DNA of 64,000 nt. Source: Undibacterium sp. YM2 (GTDB lineage: Bacteria > Pseudomonadota > Gammaproteobacteria > Burkholderiales > Burkholderiaceae_D). The position numbers and the translations under genes are program-made. Where the stretch lies: the NCBI RefSeq assembly GCF_009937975.1, contig NZ_AP018441.1, positions 992,001 to 1,056,000 on the forward strand. Direction: 5' to 3'. Below the pieces are notes generated by a model, which ran no database searches, was not told the DNA's origin, and was given only the letters and a program-made list of their open reading frames with translations. Shown piece after piece: positions 38,677 through 51,183 of this stretch. How positions within the stretch are numbered: the stretch's first letter is position 1; every line of letters starts with the position of its first letter.

Positions 38677-39792
38677 ATGAAAATCGGCATACCCGCCGAG
38701 TCACGGCCGGGGGAGACGCGTGTAGCGGCAACCCCAGAAACCATCAAGAAATATGTGGCAGCCAAACACCAGGTGATCGTGCAGTCTGGTGCGGGCGTGG
38801 CCTCCAGTATTACCGACGAGGCCTACCAGGCTGCCGGTGCACAAATTGGCACCGCCGCCGATGCACTGGGCGCTGAACTGGTCTTGAAAGTGCGTGCCCC
38901 CAACGCAGAAGAACGTGCGCTGATGAAATCAGGCACGGTGCTGGTTGGCATGCTCAATCCTTTTGACGCAGACAATATCGCGGCTATGGCCACACACGGC
39001 CTGTCCGCATTTGCACTCGAAGCTGCACCGCGCATTACCCGTGCGCAGTCGCTCGACGTCTTGTCTTCGCAAGCCAATATCGCCGGTTACAAGGCTGTCA
39101 TGCTGGCCGCCAATACCTATCAACGCTTCATGCCCATGCTGATGACAGCGGCAGGCACGGTCAAGGCCGCACGCGTGTTGATCATGGGCGTGGGTGTAGC
39201 CGGTCTGCAAGCCATTGCTACGGCCAAACGTCTTGGTGCGGTGATTGAAGCGTCGGACGTACGTCCACCCGTCAAGGAACAGGTTGAATCTCTGGGCGCA
39301 AAATTCATCGACGTGCCTTATGAAACCGATGAAGAACGCGAAATCGCCAAAGGTGTAGGTGGTTACGCCCGCCCCATGCCAGCAGCATGGATGGAAAGAC
39401 AGGCTGCTCTCGTGCATGAACGTGCCAAGCAGGCTGATATCATCATTACGACAGCTTTGATCCCTGGCCGCAAGGCCCCGATACTGATCTCGGAAGAGAC
39501 AGTAAAAGCCATGAAGCCAGGCTCAGTCATCGTCGATATGGCGGTAGAGCAGGGCGGCAATTGCCCCTTGTCTGAACTCAACAAGACAGTCACCAAATAT
39601 GGTGTGCACATCATAGGCGAGCCTAACCTGGCAACCCTGGTGGCGGCTGATGCATCGGCCCTGTATGCACGTAATGTGCTGGACTTTTTGAAGCTCATCA
39701 TTGACAAGGATGCTGCGCTGGCGATTAACCGTGAAGATGAAATCGTCGCTGCCACCCTGGTTTGCTCGGGTGGTGAAGTTTTAAAGAAATAG
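38677..39792 (+). CDS. pntAA: NAD(P) transhydrogenase subunit alpha, part 1
   Basis: The NAD(H)-binding domain I of proton-translocating transhydrogenase, which makes NADPH from NADH at the expense of the proton gradient. The 371-aa protein begins MKIGIPAESRPGETRVAATPETIKKY and contains VLIMGVGVAGLQAIATAKRLGAVIEASDVRPPVKEQVESLG (NAD fold) and the mobile loop near GGYARPMPAAWMERQ. The membrane part is on a separate gene, as in Rhodospirillum. AGGGAGCAAATCT precedes the ATG. Unusually, panD follows before pntAB. Confidence 0.96.
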   Translation: MKIGIPAESRPGETRVAATPETIKKYVAAKHQVIVQSGAGVASSITDEAYQAAGAQIGTAADALGAELVLKVRAPNAEERALMKSGTVLVGMLNPFDADNIAAMATHGLSAFALEAAPRITRAQSLDVLSSQANIAGYKAVMLAANTYQRFMPMLMTAAGTVKAARVLIMGVGVAGLQAIATAKRLGAVIEASDVRPPVKEQVESLGAKFIDVPYETDEEREIAKGVGGYARPMPAAWMERQAALVHERAKQADIIITTALIPGRKAPILISEETVKAMKPGSVIVDMAVEQGGNCPLSELNKTVTKYGVHIIGEPNLATLVAADASALYARNVLDFLKLIIDKDAALAINREDEIVAATLVCSGGEVLKK

Positions 39793-39843
39793 AATAAAAA
39801 GTTTTAAAGTTTTTAGCAATCAGTATCAGAAAGTAGAAAGACC

Positions 39844-40209
39844 ATGCAAAGAAATATGCTCCGCGCCAAAATTCATCGCGCAACTGTAACCCAGTGTGAC
39901 CTGCACTACGAAGGATCGTGCGGTATCGATGAAGATCTGCTCGACGCTGCCAACATCATCGAAAACGAACAGATAGAGCTGTATAACGTCAACAACGGTG
40001 AACGCTTCTCCACCTATGCCATCAAGGGCAAACGTGGCAGCGGTGAAATTTCACTCAATGGCGCTGCAGCCCGCCGCGTACAACTGGGCGATTTGATGAT
40101 TATCTGTACCTATGCGCCGATGACAGAAGAAGAAGCAAAAGCGTATAAACCGAATGTCGTTTTCGTGAATGGCAAGAATCAGATCACCAGTATCAAAGAG
40201 TATAAATAA
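39844..40209 (+). CDS. panD: Aspartate 1-decarboxylase proenzyme
   Basis: Produces beta-alanine for pantothenate and coenzyme A. The 121-aa proenzyme shows the cleavage site G24-S25 (HYEGSCGID), where S25 becomes the pyruvoyl group, plus K9, R54 and Y58 (NGERFSTY) and [19 protein letters not shown]. Length and residues match the E. coli enzyme, so it is active by appearance. It lies 51 nt after pntAA and 89 nt before pntAB on the same strand, embedded in the transhydrogenase operon. Confidence 0.97.
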   Translation: MQRNMLRAKIHRATVTQCDLHYEGSCGIDEDLLDAANIIENEQIELYNVNNGERFSTYAIKGKRGSGEISLNGAAARRVQLGDLMIICTYAPMTEEEAKAYKPNVVFVNGKNQITSIKEYK

Positions 40210-40298
40210 CCTAGTGGGGCAGGCAGTATGCGCAGTCTTGCTTACCCCTTAGCCATCTAGCGATTTGCATGTCTCAATCCAATTAAAGAGAGGACATC

Positions 40299-40622
40299 AT
40301 GGAAGTTAGTCATACCCTTACCAATCTCATCATTTTCGTGCTGGCAATTTATGTCGGTTACCATGTGGTGTGGACAGTAACACCGGCCCTGCACACGCCT
40401 TTGATGGCGGTGACGAATGCCATTTCTGCCATCATCATCGTCGGTGCCATGCTGGCCGCCGGTCTGACCGAAGGCCTGCTGGCCCAGGTCATGGGCACGG
40501 CAGCCGTGGCACTGGCGGCAGTGAATGTATTCGGCGGTTTTCTGGTGACCCAGAGGATGCTGGAAATGTTCAAGAAAAAAGAGCCTAAAGCCATTGCCCA
40601 TGCTGACAAGGAGGGCAAATAA
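40299..40622 (+). CDS. pntAB: NAD(P) transhydrogenase subunit alpha, part 2
   Basis: A 107-aa membrane subunit carrying part of domain II, the proton channel. It has three to four helices (TLTNLIIFVLAIYVGYHVVWTVTPALHTPLMAVTNAISAIIIVGAMLAAG) and a short Lys-rich tail. The TPALHTPLMSVTNAIS-type segment is diagnostic. Its stop overlaps the pntB start by one base (TAATG), so the two are translationally coupled. RBS AGAGAGGACATC. Confidence 0.95.
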   Translation: MEVSHTLTNLIIFVLAIYVGYHVVWTVTPALHTPLMAVTNAISAIIIVGAMLAAGLTEGLLAQVMGTAAVALAAVNVFGGFLVTQRMLEMFKKKEPKAIAHADKEGK

Positions 40623-42055
40623 TGAGCATGAATCTGGTAACGATGCTGTACCTGATCGCATCGGTCTGCTTTATCCAGGCGTTAAAAGGTTTGTCACATC
40701 CGTCCACCGCACGTCGTGGTAATGCCTTTGGCATGATAGGCATGGCGGTTGCAGTTGCCACCACTATTGCCCTGATCGTCAAGCTGAAAAACGAAAGTGC
40801 CGGCGCAGGTCTGGGCTATGGCCTGGTTGCCATCGGCGTCATCGTTGGTGGCGGCATAGGTGCAACTTTGGCCAAACGCGTAGAAATGACCAAGATGCCG
40901 GAACTGGTCGCAGCGATGCACTCATTGATCGGTCTGGCAGCGGTGTGTATAGCCGTAGCCGTCGTGTCCGAACCCTGGGTATTCAATATCGTCGCAAGAG
41001 ACCAGCCTATTCCTTTTGGCAACCGTCTGGAATTGTTCATTGGTACTTTTGTCGGTGCGATTACCTTCTCTGGTTCTGTCATCGCCTTTGGTAAATTGTC
41101 GGGCAAGTACAAGTTCCGCCTGTTCCAGGGCGCACCGGTCAGCTTCAGTGGCCAGCATCAGTTGAACCTGGTATTGGCAATTGCAATGCTGGGTTGCGGT
41201 ATTGCCTTCTGCGTCACGCAAAGCTGGACGCCGTTCATCATCATGACTGCCCTGGCCTTTGTGCTGGGTGTACTCATCATCATCCCTATCGGTGGTGCTG
41301 ATATGCCGGTGGTGGTGTCGATGCTGAACAGCTATTCTGGCTGGGCGGCTGCGGGTATCGGCTTTTCGCTGAATAACTCCATGCTGATCATTGCCGGTTC
41401 GCTGGTGGGTTCGTCCGGTGCCATCCTGTCTTACATCATGTGCAAGGCGATGAACCGTTCTTTCTTCAATGTGATCTTGGGTGGTTTTGGTGGTGAAGCT
41501 GCAACTGCTGCCAGCGGCGACCAGGCCCAGCGTACGGTCAAGTCCGGTTCTGCTGATGATGTGGCTTTCCTGCTCGGCAATGCCGAGACTGTCATCATCG
41601 TTCCTGGTTATGGCCTGGCGGTGGCACGCGCCCAGCATGCCCTGAAAGAGCTGACAGAAAAGCTGACGCACAAAGGTATTACAGTCAAATATGCAATTCA
41701 CCCTGTGGCAGGGCGCATGCCTGGTCACATGAATGTCTTGCTGGCAGAAGCTGAAGTACCTTATGACCAGGTATTCGAGATGGAAGACATCAATAGCGAA
41801 TTTGGTCAGGCTGACGTGGTGCTGGTATTGGGTGCGAATGACGTGGTTAATCCTGCGGCAAAAGACCCCAAATCACCGATTGCCGGTATGCCTATCCTGG
41901 AAGCCTACAAAGCCAAGACCGTTATCGTCAACAAGCGCTCCATGGCTTCTGGCTATGCAGGTCTGGACAACGAATTGTTCTACATGGATAAAACCATGAT
42001 GGTGTTTGGCGATGCCAAGAAAGTCATTGAAGATATGGTGAAGGCTGTTGAGTAA
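40622..42055 (+). CDS. pntB: NAD(P) transhydrogenase subunit beta
   Basis: A 477-aa subunit with the remaining membrane helices of domain II and the NADP(H)-binding domain III. The C-terminal domain shows VIIVPGYGLAVARAQHALKELTEKL, YAIHPVAGRMPGHMNVLLAEAEVPYD, DVVLVLGANDVVNPAAKDPKSPIAGMPILE and KRSMASGYAGLDNELF, all hallmarks of the subunit. It begins by a one-base overlap with pntAB and ends before a bidirectional terminator. Confidence 0.97.
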   Translation: MSMNLVTMLYLIASVCFIQALKGLSHPSTARRGNAFGMIGMAVAVATTIALIVKLKNESAGAGLGYGLVAIGVIVGGGIGATLAKRVEMTKMPELVAAMHSLIGLAAVCIAVAVVSEPWVFNIVARDQPIPFGNRLELFIGTFVGAITFSGSVIAFGKLSGKYKFRLFQGAPVSFSGQHQLNLVLAIAMLGCGIAFCVTQSWTPFIIMTALAFVLGVLIIIPIGGADMPVVVSMLNSYSGWAAAGIGFSLNNSMLIIAGSLVGSSGAILSYIMCKAMNRSFFNVILGGFGGEAATAASGDQAQRTVKSGSADDVAFLLGNAETVIIVPGYGLAVARAQHALKELTEKLTHKGITVKYAIHPVAGRMPGHMNVLLAEAEVPYDQVFEMEDINSEFGQADVVLVLGANDVVNPAAKDPKSPIAGMPILEAYKAKTVIVNKRSMASGYAGLDNELFYMDKTMMVFGDAKKVIEDMVKAVE

Positions 42056-42078
42056 TTAGCTGAACCAGGCTGAGTTGT

Positions 42079-42120
42079 AAAAAATGCCCGGGGGCGATAT
42101 TCGCTCCCGGGCATTTTGTT
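42079..42120. terminator. Bidirectional terminator between pntB and czcA
   Basis: AAAATGCCCGGG and CCCGGGCATTTT form a 12-bp perfect stem. The A/T flanks serve both convergent units. Confidence 0.93.
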
Positions 42121-42130
42121 TTGGCCTGGA

Positions 42131-45271
<3,141 letters not shown>

Positions 45272-45279
45272 TCATGCTC

Positions 45280-46809
45280 TTAGTGTTCATGACTGGCGGC
45301 AGCTTTGCCCAGCTCAGCCTTGATCAGGAAACTGTTCTTCGCAACATAAGCCGTGCCCGCCTGCAAGCCCTTGCGTATTTCTGTGTATTTGCCGTCACTG
45401 CGTCCCAGTTCCACCGGCCTGGCTTCCAGTTGATCGCCATAGCTGGCAAACACCGTGGCTTGTTCATCAATGATTTGTATGGCTTCATTGACGATCGCAA
45501 CCGGTACTTCTACTTCGGCAGACAGCAGGGCCACATTCACAGTCAGGCCGGGATACCATACACCCTTGGTATTTGGCAGCAGCAAGCGTGCTTTGGCTGT
45601 ACGGGTTTGTTCCCCCATGACGGCACCCACATAGCTGAGCTTGCCTTCTGCCGTTGCATCGAAGGCGTTGGCGCTGACTTTGGCGCTCTGGCCAGTTCTG
45701 ACATTGCTGAGATCCTTGGCAGGTATGGCAATTTCTACCCAGACACTGCTGAGATCGGCTACTGTAAAAATAGCTGCATCATCCTTTAGTGACTGGCCCA
45801 TGCTGATATGTTGCTCGGTCACTGTGCCTGCGATGGGGGAGCGAATTTCATAGCGGTTCAGGCTGCCCTTGCTTGCCATACCTGCACCCAGGGACGCCAG
45901 TTTTTGTTGCGCACTTTGCAGGGTGATATCGGCTTCCTGCATGGCATTGCGGGCTTGCAGATAATCCTGTTCGGCTGAGATTTTTTCTTCCCATAGTTTT
46001 TTCTCGCGTTCAAAATTACTGCGCGCCAGTGCATGGCGTTTTTGTGTTGCCAGCACTTCAGTACGCAAATCTACGAGGGCCTGGCTGGATATCACGGCCA
46101 GTAGCTGACCCTTGCTAACCTTGTCACCCGCATTCACCGCCACGCTTTCCACCACGCCTGCGAGGCGCGGCACGATTTGCAGCATGCGGTCTTCATTCAG
46201 TTTTACTTCACCCAGTAAATTCAGATTGCTTTGCAGTTTTACTGCGCCTGCTATTTCTGTCTCTACGCCATTTTGCTTGCGCTTCAGGGCATTCATGCTG
46301 ACGCGGCCCTCTATCTGTTCATAATTGAACTGATAACTCTTGCCCGCATGCTGGGCTGTGATACTGGCTTTGAAGGAATGCGGTTCTTCGACTATCGCAT
46401 CGCTTTTCAGATAATTTTTTTCTGCACTGAACTTGAAGTTTTGTACTGTCCCGCCCAGACGCTCCAGATTGATGCTGACATTGTTTGCTGCAGGCGGCAG
46501 CGGCTTGCCGTCCTGGTAGGCATACAGACGAAATTCTGGTGCCGTGTTTTGTTCGAAGATAGTCACTTCCAGCGCATAACCATCCTTGCTGAACAGTTTG
46601 CCACCATGCGGGCCTTTGGCGGCAGCCTCGGCTTCACTGGCTTCGTCATGATGTTCTTTGTCGGCATGTTCAGCCTGCTCTGCATGGCTGCCATGTTCAT
46701 CATTCTTTTTTGATTTTCCTGCGCTCAGTATCAGCGCAGCCAATATTGCACCTATGAGGATGACGATGATGACTGGCACGGCAGTTTTTTTATTGATATT
46801 TAGTTTCAT
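45280..46809 (-). CDS. czcB: Heavy-metal RND efflux adaptor CzcB
   Basis: The periplasmic adaptor joining CzcA to the outer-membrane channel. The 509-aa protein has an N-terminal anchor (TAVPVIIVILIGAILAALIL), then a His/Glu/Asp-rich stretch (KKNDEHGSHAEQAEHADKEHHDEASEA) that could bind metal. A CzcB-specific N-terminal domain, the lipoyl halves with an alpha hairpin (SVAVNAGDKVSKGQLLAVISSQALVDL) and beta-barrel domains follow. The C-terminus also ends in His (AAASHEH). It lies 8 nt after czcC and 20 nt before czcA. Confidence 0.93.
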   Translation of the reverse strand: MKLNINKKTAVPVIIVILIGAILAALILSAGKSKKNDEHGSHAEQAEHADKEHHDEASEAEAAAKGPHGGKLFSKDGYALEVTIFEQNTAPEFRLYAYQDGKPLPPAANNVSINLERLGGTVQNFKFSAEKNYLKSDAIVEEPHSFKASITAQHAGKSYQFNYEQIEGRVSMNALKRKQNGVETEIAGAVKLQSNLNLLGEVKLNEDRMLQIVPRLAGVVESVAVNAGDKVSKGQLLAVISSQALVDLRTEVLATQKRHALARSNFEREKKLWEEKISAEQDYLQARNAMQEADITLQSAQQKLASLGAGMASKGSLNRYEIRSPIAGTVTEQHISMGQSLKDDAAIFTVADLSSVWVEIAIPAKDLSNVRTGQSAKVSANAFDATAEGKLSYVGAVMGEQTRTAKARLLLPNTKGVWYPGLTVNVALLSAEVEVPVAIVNEAIQIIDEQATVFASYGDQLEARPVELGRSDGKYTEIRKGLQAGTAYVAKNSFLIKAELGKAAASHEH

Positions 46810-46817
46810 ACAAAATC

Positions 46818-48110
46818 CTAAAATGAAGAGGTGGCGGTGAACAGGCTGAATTCACTGTCACCTATGTAAGCCTCGATATCCGCCGCAGCACGCTGGGCTT
46901 CTGACAGGCTGCGCAAGTATTGCGCCCTGGCTTGCAGCAATGAACGCTGGGCGTCCAGCACATCCATGAAATTGAATTTGCCGTATTCAAAGCCCTTGAT
47001 GGCGAGCTCATATGCCTGTTGTGCGCCGGGCAGCATGTCTTTCTTCAGCATCTCGGCTTCTTCCCTGGCCAGGCTTAGGCGCTGATGGGCTTGCAGTACT
47101 TCGCCATGCAGGCGGTTTTCTGTGGCTGTCAATTCATCCCTGGCCTTGTCTGCGCGGCTCAATGCTTCCTGCACATTGCCCTGGTTGCGGTCAAACAGAT
47201 TCAGCGGGATGCTGATGCCGACTATCGCCTGGTTGCGGCCGGTTTGCTGTTCACGCTTGTTGCCGATGCTTAAAGTCAGGTCGGGGATTTGCCTGCTTTT
47301 TTCCAGTGCGGACATGGCGATTCGCTTGTCCACTTCGAGTTGTGCGCGTTGCATTAATGGTGAGCGTGCCAGGGCTTGCGTCAGTTTTTGCAAGTCGGGC
47401 AAGGCGGGCAGGGTATGGAATTCAGCCTGCAGTTGCAGCTCAGCAGCCAGTTTGCTGCCCATGGCGGTTGCCAGACCTTGCCTGGCTATCAGTAATTCGC
47501 TATTGGCTTGTGCAAGTTCCACACGCACGCCAGATTCGGCAATGCTTGCCCGGGTGGCTTCCAGTGGCGGGATTTTGCCGAGACTGACCTGGCGGCTGGC
47601 AGCATGATTGGCACGCTGTGCCAGTTCCAATGACACTGTGGCCAGACGCTGGCGTTCTTGCGCAATCAAAACGGCAAAAAACTGCGTGGTGACTGCCGCC
47701 CTGATCTCGGCTGATTTGATCGCCAGCTCATTCAAGGCAGCGCTGCGACTGCGCTCAACGACGCTGATGCGTGCTTCGCGTTTGCCACCCAGTTCCAGAG
47801 GCTGGTTGATTTGTATGGTGGTGCTACGACTGTCTTGCCTGGCATCTTCGACGAGGACAGACAGTTCAGGGTTGGGCATGACGCCAGCCTGGCGCAATGC
47901 ACCCTCGCTGGCTTGCACTTCACGCCTGGCAGCAGCGATGTCTGGGTTATTGGCAACGGCCAGTGCTATTGCCGTGGGCAGGGTCATTACGCCAGCGTTG
48001 GTCAAGGGCGATGAGTTTTTTACTGATGTTTGTGCCTGTGCTGATGCTGGAAACAGCATGGGACGCAGTAGTACAGCCACTATAGCGAGTGGCAAGAATA
48101 ATTTTTGCAT
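46818..48110 (-). CDS. czcC: TolC-family outer membrane channel CzcC
   Basis: The outer-membrane factor of the metal exporter. The 430-aa protein has a signal peptide (MQKLFLPLAIVAVLLRPMLFPASAQA). Two outer-membrane efflux repeats follow (ALAVANNPDIAAARREVQASEGALRQAGVMPNPELSVLVED near 50-90, and the second half with TLSIGNKREQQTGRNQAIVGISIPLNLFDRNQGNVQEA). The long coiled helices around DVLDAQRSLLQARAQYLRSLSEAQRAAADIEAYIG are typical. It lies 8 nt ahead of czcB. Confidence 0.94.
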   Translation of the reverse strand: MQKLFLPLAIVAVLLRPMLFPASAQAQTSVKNSSPLTNAGVMTLPTAIALAVANNPDIAAARREVQASEGALRQAGVMPNPELSVLVEDARQDSRSTTIQINQPLELGGKREARISVVERSRSAALNELAIKSAEIRAAVTTQFFAVLIAQERQRLATVSLELAQRANHAASRQVSLGKIPPLEATRASIAESGVRVELAQANSELLIARQGLATAMGSKLAAELQLQAEFHTLPALPDLQKLTQALARSPLMQRAQLEVDKRIAMSALEKSRQIPDLTLSIGNKREQQTGRNQAIVGISIPLNLFDRNQGNVQEALSRADKARDELTATENRLHGEVLQAHQRLSLAREEAEMLKKDMLPGAQQAYELAIKGFEYGKFNFMDVLDAQRSLLQARAQYLRSLSEAQRAAADIEAYIGDSEFSLFTATSSF

Positions 48111-48249
48111 GGCATTCTCCAGAAAAACGAAAAGGAAGAATCCAGCAAGTAGCCGTCAAGTTTCTAGCTTTGGAAACGCTTTACGCGCACGCAAAATTAC
48201 GTGACGAAAAAAAGCAATGAAATGAATATAGACAGATGCCTCGCCGGAC

Positions 48250-48618
48250 TTAGGCGAAGGCCATCCATTTGGGACGTTCAGGTTGCGCAAGGAAAGGCGC
48301 AGGAGTCTGCTGCGATGCCGCAGTGAGTTGATAAGTAGTCAGCGTCGATTCTGTCAGCGGCAGATTGGATGAATGCGCACCCAGTGGACTATGTGCGCAC
48401 GACGCACAGTCTGGGTGGGAAGTTGCTTTTTTTGCCGCTGATTTGTTTGCAGATTTATCAGCATGATTGTCACCATCCCTGGCTTCATGCTCATGCGGAT
48501 GATGCCCAAAGTGTTGCGAAGACTTGTCCGTCTCATGCATGCAATACGCACTCGCCACCGACCAGCTTAGCTGGAGAGTGAAGGCGACGATGATCATAAG
48601 GATGAACTTTTTAAGCAT
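48250..48618 (-). CDS. CzcI-like His-rich periplasmic protein
   Basis: A 122-aa exported protein with the signal peptide MLKKFILMIIVAFTLQLSWSVASA and a mature part with CMHETDKSSQHFGHHPHEHEARDGDNHADK, a CASCAHS pair of cysteines, and a C-terminal FLAQPERPKWMAFA. This matches the CzcI/cation-efflux small periplasmic proteins found at the head of czcCBA operons, whose role is regulatory or metal-buffering and not settled. It lies between the P-type ATPase and czcC, all on one strand. Confidence 0.8.
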   Translation of the reverse strand: MLKKFILMIIVAFTLQLSWSVASAYCMHETDKSSQHFGHHPHEHEARDGDNHADKSANKSAAKKATSHPDCASCAHSPLGAHSSNLPLTESTLTTYQLTAASQQTPAPFLAQPERPKWMAFA

Positions 48619-48651
48619 GGTGCGAATTATAAACCCTAAAGCACATTGTCA

Positions 48652-50931
48652 CTATTTCAGACGGCGAACCAGACGCAAACCGTTAAAAATCACCAGCAGG
48701 CTTGCACCCATATCAGCAAATACCGCCATCCACAAAGTCGCTATGCCCATGACTGCCATGACGAGGAAGGCCAGCTTGATACCCAGCGCCAGGGCAATAT
48801 TCTGTTTCAGTATCGCCGCAGTGCGCTGACTCAAACGGATGAATTGCGGGATCTTGCGCAAGTCATCATCCATCAGGGCAACGTCAGCAGTTTCCAGCGC
48901 TGTGTCCGTACCTGCTGCACCCATGGCAAAACCTATGCTGGATTTGGCCAGCGCTGGCGCATCATTGATGCCATCGCCAACCATGCCGACTGTGCCGTGA
49001 CCGGCCAGTTCATCATTGATGGCGGCCAGTTTGTCTTCCGGCAGCAAATTGCCACGGGCATCATCAATGCCCACATTTTTTGCGATGGCTTTTGCAGTCA
49101 TTTCATTATCACCAGTCAGCATGACGGTGCGTATGCCCAGCGCATGTAATTCTGCAATTGCCTGGCGGCTGCTTTCACGCACAGTGTCTGCCACGGCTAT
49201 TGCCGCCAATGCCTTTTCTTCATTCGCAATGATGACGGCTGTCTTGCCTTCCGCTTCCAGCGCGAACAATGCTGCCTCGGTAGCCGGGCTGCAAATCTTG
49301 AGTTCTTCTATCAGACGATGATTGCCGAGGTAATACCATTTGCCCGCTATCTGGCCTTTAACGCCACGGCCTGCAATGGCCTCAAAGTTAACAACCTCCA
49401 ATGCGCTGCTGCCTTGCATTGTCGAATAGGCAGTCACTGCGCCTGATACCGGGTGGTCTGAGCGGCTTGCCAGGCTGGCTGCCAGTTGCAATGCAATGGT
49501 CTCTTCACCATTGAGTAGTTTGACATCAGTGACAACAGGTTTGCCCTGGGTGATGGTGCCGGTTTTATCGAGCGCCAGTGACTTCAGCTTGCGGCCTTCC
49601 TCCAGGTACACGCCACCTTTGATAAGTATGCCCGCCTTGGCCGCTGCCGCCAGCCCGCTGACTACAGTCACAGGGGTAGAGACAACCAGCGCACATGGGC
49701 AGGCAATCACCAGCAAGACCAGCGCCTTGTATATCCACACCATCCAAGGCAGGCCCAGCAGCAGGGGAGGAATGAGCATGACGCCGAGTGCCAGTACAAA
49801 CACAATGGGGGTATATACCTTGGCAAAGCTATCGACAAAACGTTGTGTTGGTGCGCGGCTGCCTTGCGCTTCTTCCACCGCATGGATGATGCGCGACAGG
49901 GTGGAGTCAGTTTGCGCAGCGGTCACGCGGTATTCAAAAGAGCCGGTTTCATTGATGGTGCCAGCAAACAGCTTGTCACCAACTGTCTTGGCAACCGGTA
50001 TGCTCTCGCCCGTGATAGGTGCCTGGTTGACTGAGGATTGCCCTTTGCTGAGTTCGCCATCAAGCGGGATGCGCTCACCCGGAGCAACCCTTACCGTAGC
50101 GCCTATGGCGATAACTTTGGCCGCAACATCCTGCCAGCTACCATCTGCCTGCAAGACGCTGGCAGTTTCTGGTGTCATGGCCATCAGGCCACGTATGGCA
50201 TTGCGGGCGCGGTCCAGCGACATCGCTTCTATGGCTTCTGACAGACTGAACAAGACCATGACCATGGCAGCCTCTGGCCATTGTCCTATGATCAGCGCAC
50301 CTGTGACGGCGATCGTCATCAGGGCATTGATGTTGAGGTTCAGATTCTTCAGTGCTATCCAGCCCTTTTTATAAGTGCTGGTGCCACTCAGCAGTATCGC
50401 CAGGGCAGACAAGAGCATGACGGGCCAGGCTTTTTCTGCGCCGCTGATGTAGGCATAGGTTTCGGCGAGTATTGCGGCTACGCCAGCAGCACCAAGCAAC
50501 CACCATTTGTGTGCAGGGTTTGCTGGCGGAGGTGTAACTGCATCCTTATTGTCTTTGCCATCTTCACTTAACAGCACGGCCTGCATGCCTATGGATGTCA
50601 GCACGACCTGTATCTTTGCCTGATTGTCCAGAGTATGGCTGACCGTCAGTTTGCGTTGCATGAGATTGAAATCAAGCTGGGCTATGCCGGGCATGGGGCT
50701 TAGCTTATTGCGTATCAGGCCTTCTTCTGTCGGGCAATCCATGTTTTCTATGGAATACACCACGGTCGATGTGCCGGCAGGCGTTGCTATAGGCTTGTCA
50801 TTGAGCTGCACCGCCTTGACTTCTCCATGGTCGCAACAGCTATGGGCATGCTTGTGCACTGGTTCATGCTTGTGTTCATGCCCATGTTCATGAGTGTGCC
50901 CTGAATGATCGTGTTGATGCTGATGCGCCAT
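48652..50931 (-). CDS. Heavy-metal translocating P-type ATPase (CadA/ZntA-like)
   Basis: Exports Zn2+, Cd2+ or Pb2+ from the cytoplasm. The 759-aa enzyme has a His-rich leader (HQHQHDHSGHTHEHGHEHKHEPVHKHAHSCCDHG, residues 3-36) and a heavy-metal-associated domain with MDCPTEE. The membrane metal site is C411-P-C413 (ACPCALVV), the phosphorylation site is D455 in LALDKTGT, and the hinge is GDGINDAPAL. CPC with MDCPTEE points to the Zn/Cd/Pb subgroup. It is the first gene downstream of the PbrR/CadR-type promoter at 50961-50991, on the minus strand. Confidence 0.95.
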   Translation of the reverse strand: MAHQHQHDHSGHTHEHGHEHKHEPVHKHAHSCCDHGEVKAVQLNDKPIATPAGTSTVVYSIENMDCPTEEGLIRNKLSPMPGIAQLDFNLMQRKLTVSHTLDNQAKIQVVLTSIGMQAVLLSEDGKDNKDAVTPPPANPAHKWWLLGAAGVAAILAETYAYISGAEKAWPVMLLSALAILLSGTSTYKKGWIALKNLNLNINALMTIAVTGALIIGQWPEAAMVMVLFSLSEAIEAMSLDRARNAIRGLMAMTPETASVLQADGSWQDVAAKVIAIGATVRVAPGERIPLDGELSKGQSSVNQAPITGESIPVAKTVGDKLFAGTINETGSFEYRVTAAQTDSTLSRIIHAVEEAQGSRAPTQRFVDSFAKVYTPIVFVLALGVMLIPPLLLGLPWMVWIYKALVLLVIACPCALVVSTPVTVVSGLAAAAKAGILIKGGVYLEEGRKLKSLALDKTGTITQGKPVVTDVKLLNGEETIALQLAASLASRSDHPVSGAVTAYSTMQGSSALEVVNFEAIAGRGVKGQIAGKWYYLGNHRLIEELKICSPATEAALFALEAEGKTAVIIANEEKALAAIAVADTVRESSRQAIAELHALGIRTVMLTGDNEMTAKAIAKNVGIDDARGNLLPEDKLAAINDELAGHGTVGMVGDGINDAPALAKSSIGFAMGAAGTDTALETADVALMDDDLRKIPQFIRLSQRTAAILKQNIALALGIKLAFLVMAVMGIATLWMAVFADMGASLLVIFNGLRLVRRLK

Positions 50932-50960
50932 GCTGACTCCGGAAAAGAGGTATAGTGAGC

Positions 50961-50991
50961 ATTAGACACCCTGTAGCAGGTATAGAGTCAA
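50961..50991 (-). promoter_or_regulatory. MerR-type (CadR/PbrR) promoter and operator for the P-type ATPase operon
   Basis: On the minus strand TTGACT (50991-50986) and TCTAAT (50966-50961) are separated by 19 bp, the lengthened spacer of MerR-family promoters. The spacer holds the dyad ACTCTATACCTGCTACAGGGT (50988-50968), close to known PbrR/CadR sites. It is 30 nt upstream of the ATPase start. Confidence 0.88.
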
Positions 50992-50994
50992 GCA

Positions 50995-51159
50995 CTAGTG
51001 GACTGTAACAGTGAAAATCGGAGTGCCTGCCATGTGCGCGACGATCATGGCTGCGTTGCAAATACTCGCGATAGCCCCGCTATCGCTGTGTTTTGCGCCT
51101 TGCCCTGATGCGCCGGGCACATGTCCTTCACTCTCGATTCCACTGTTACAGTCCACTAG
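50995..51159. mobile_element. 165-bp MITE-like element
   Basis: The ends are inverted repeats: CTAGTGGACTGTAACAGTG is identical over 19 nt at both ends, and similarity extends to about 31 nt. The interior encodes no transposase and contains a further palindrome (GCGATAGCCCCGCTATCGC). It fits a non-autonomous miniature transposable element. No flanking target duplication is clear beyond the terminal CTAG. It separates the metal promoter from the regulator gene. Confidence 0.75.
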
Positions 51160-51183
51160 ATTTAAATTGATGGAGTCATACAA

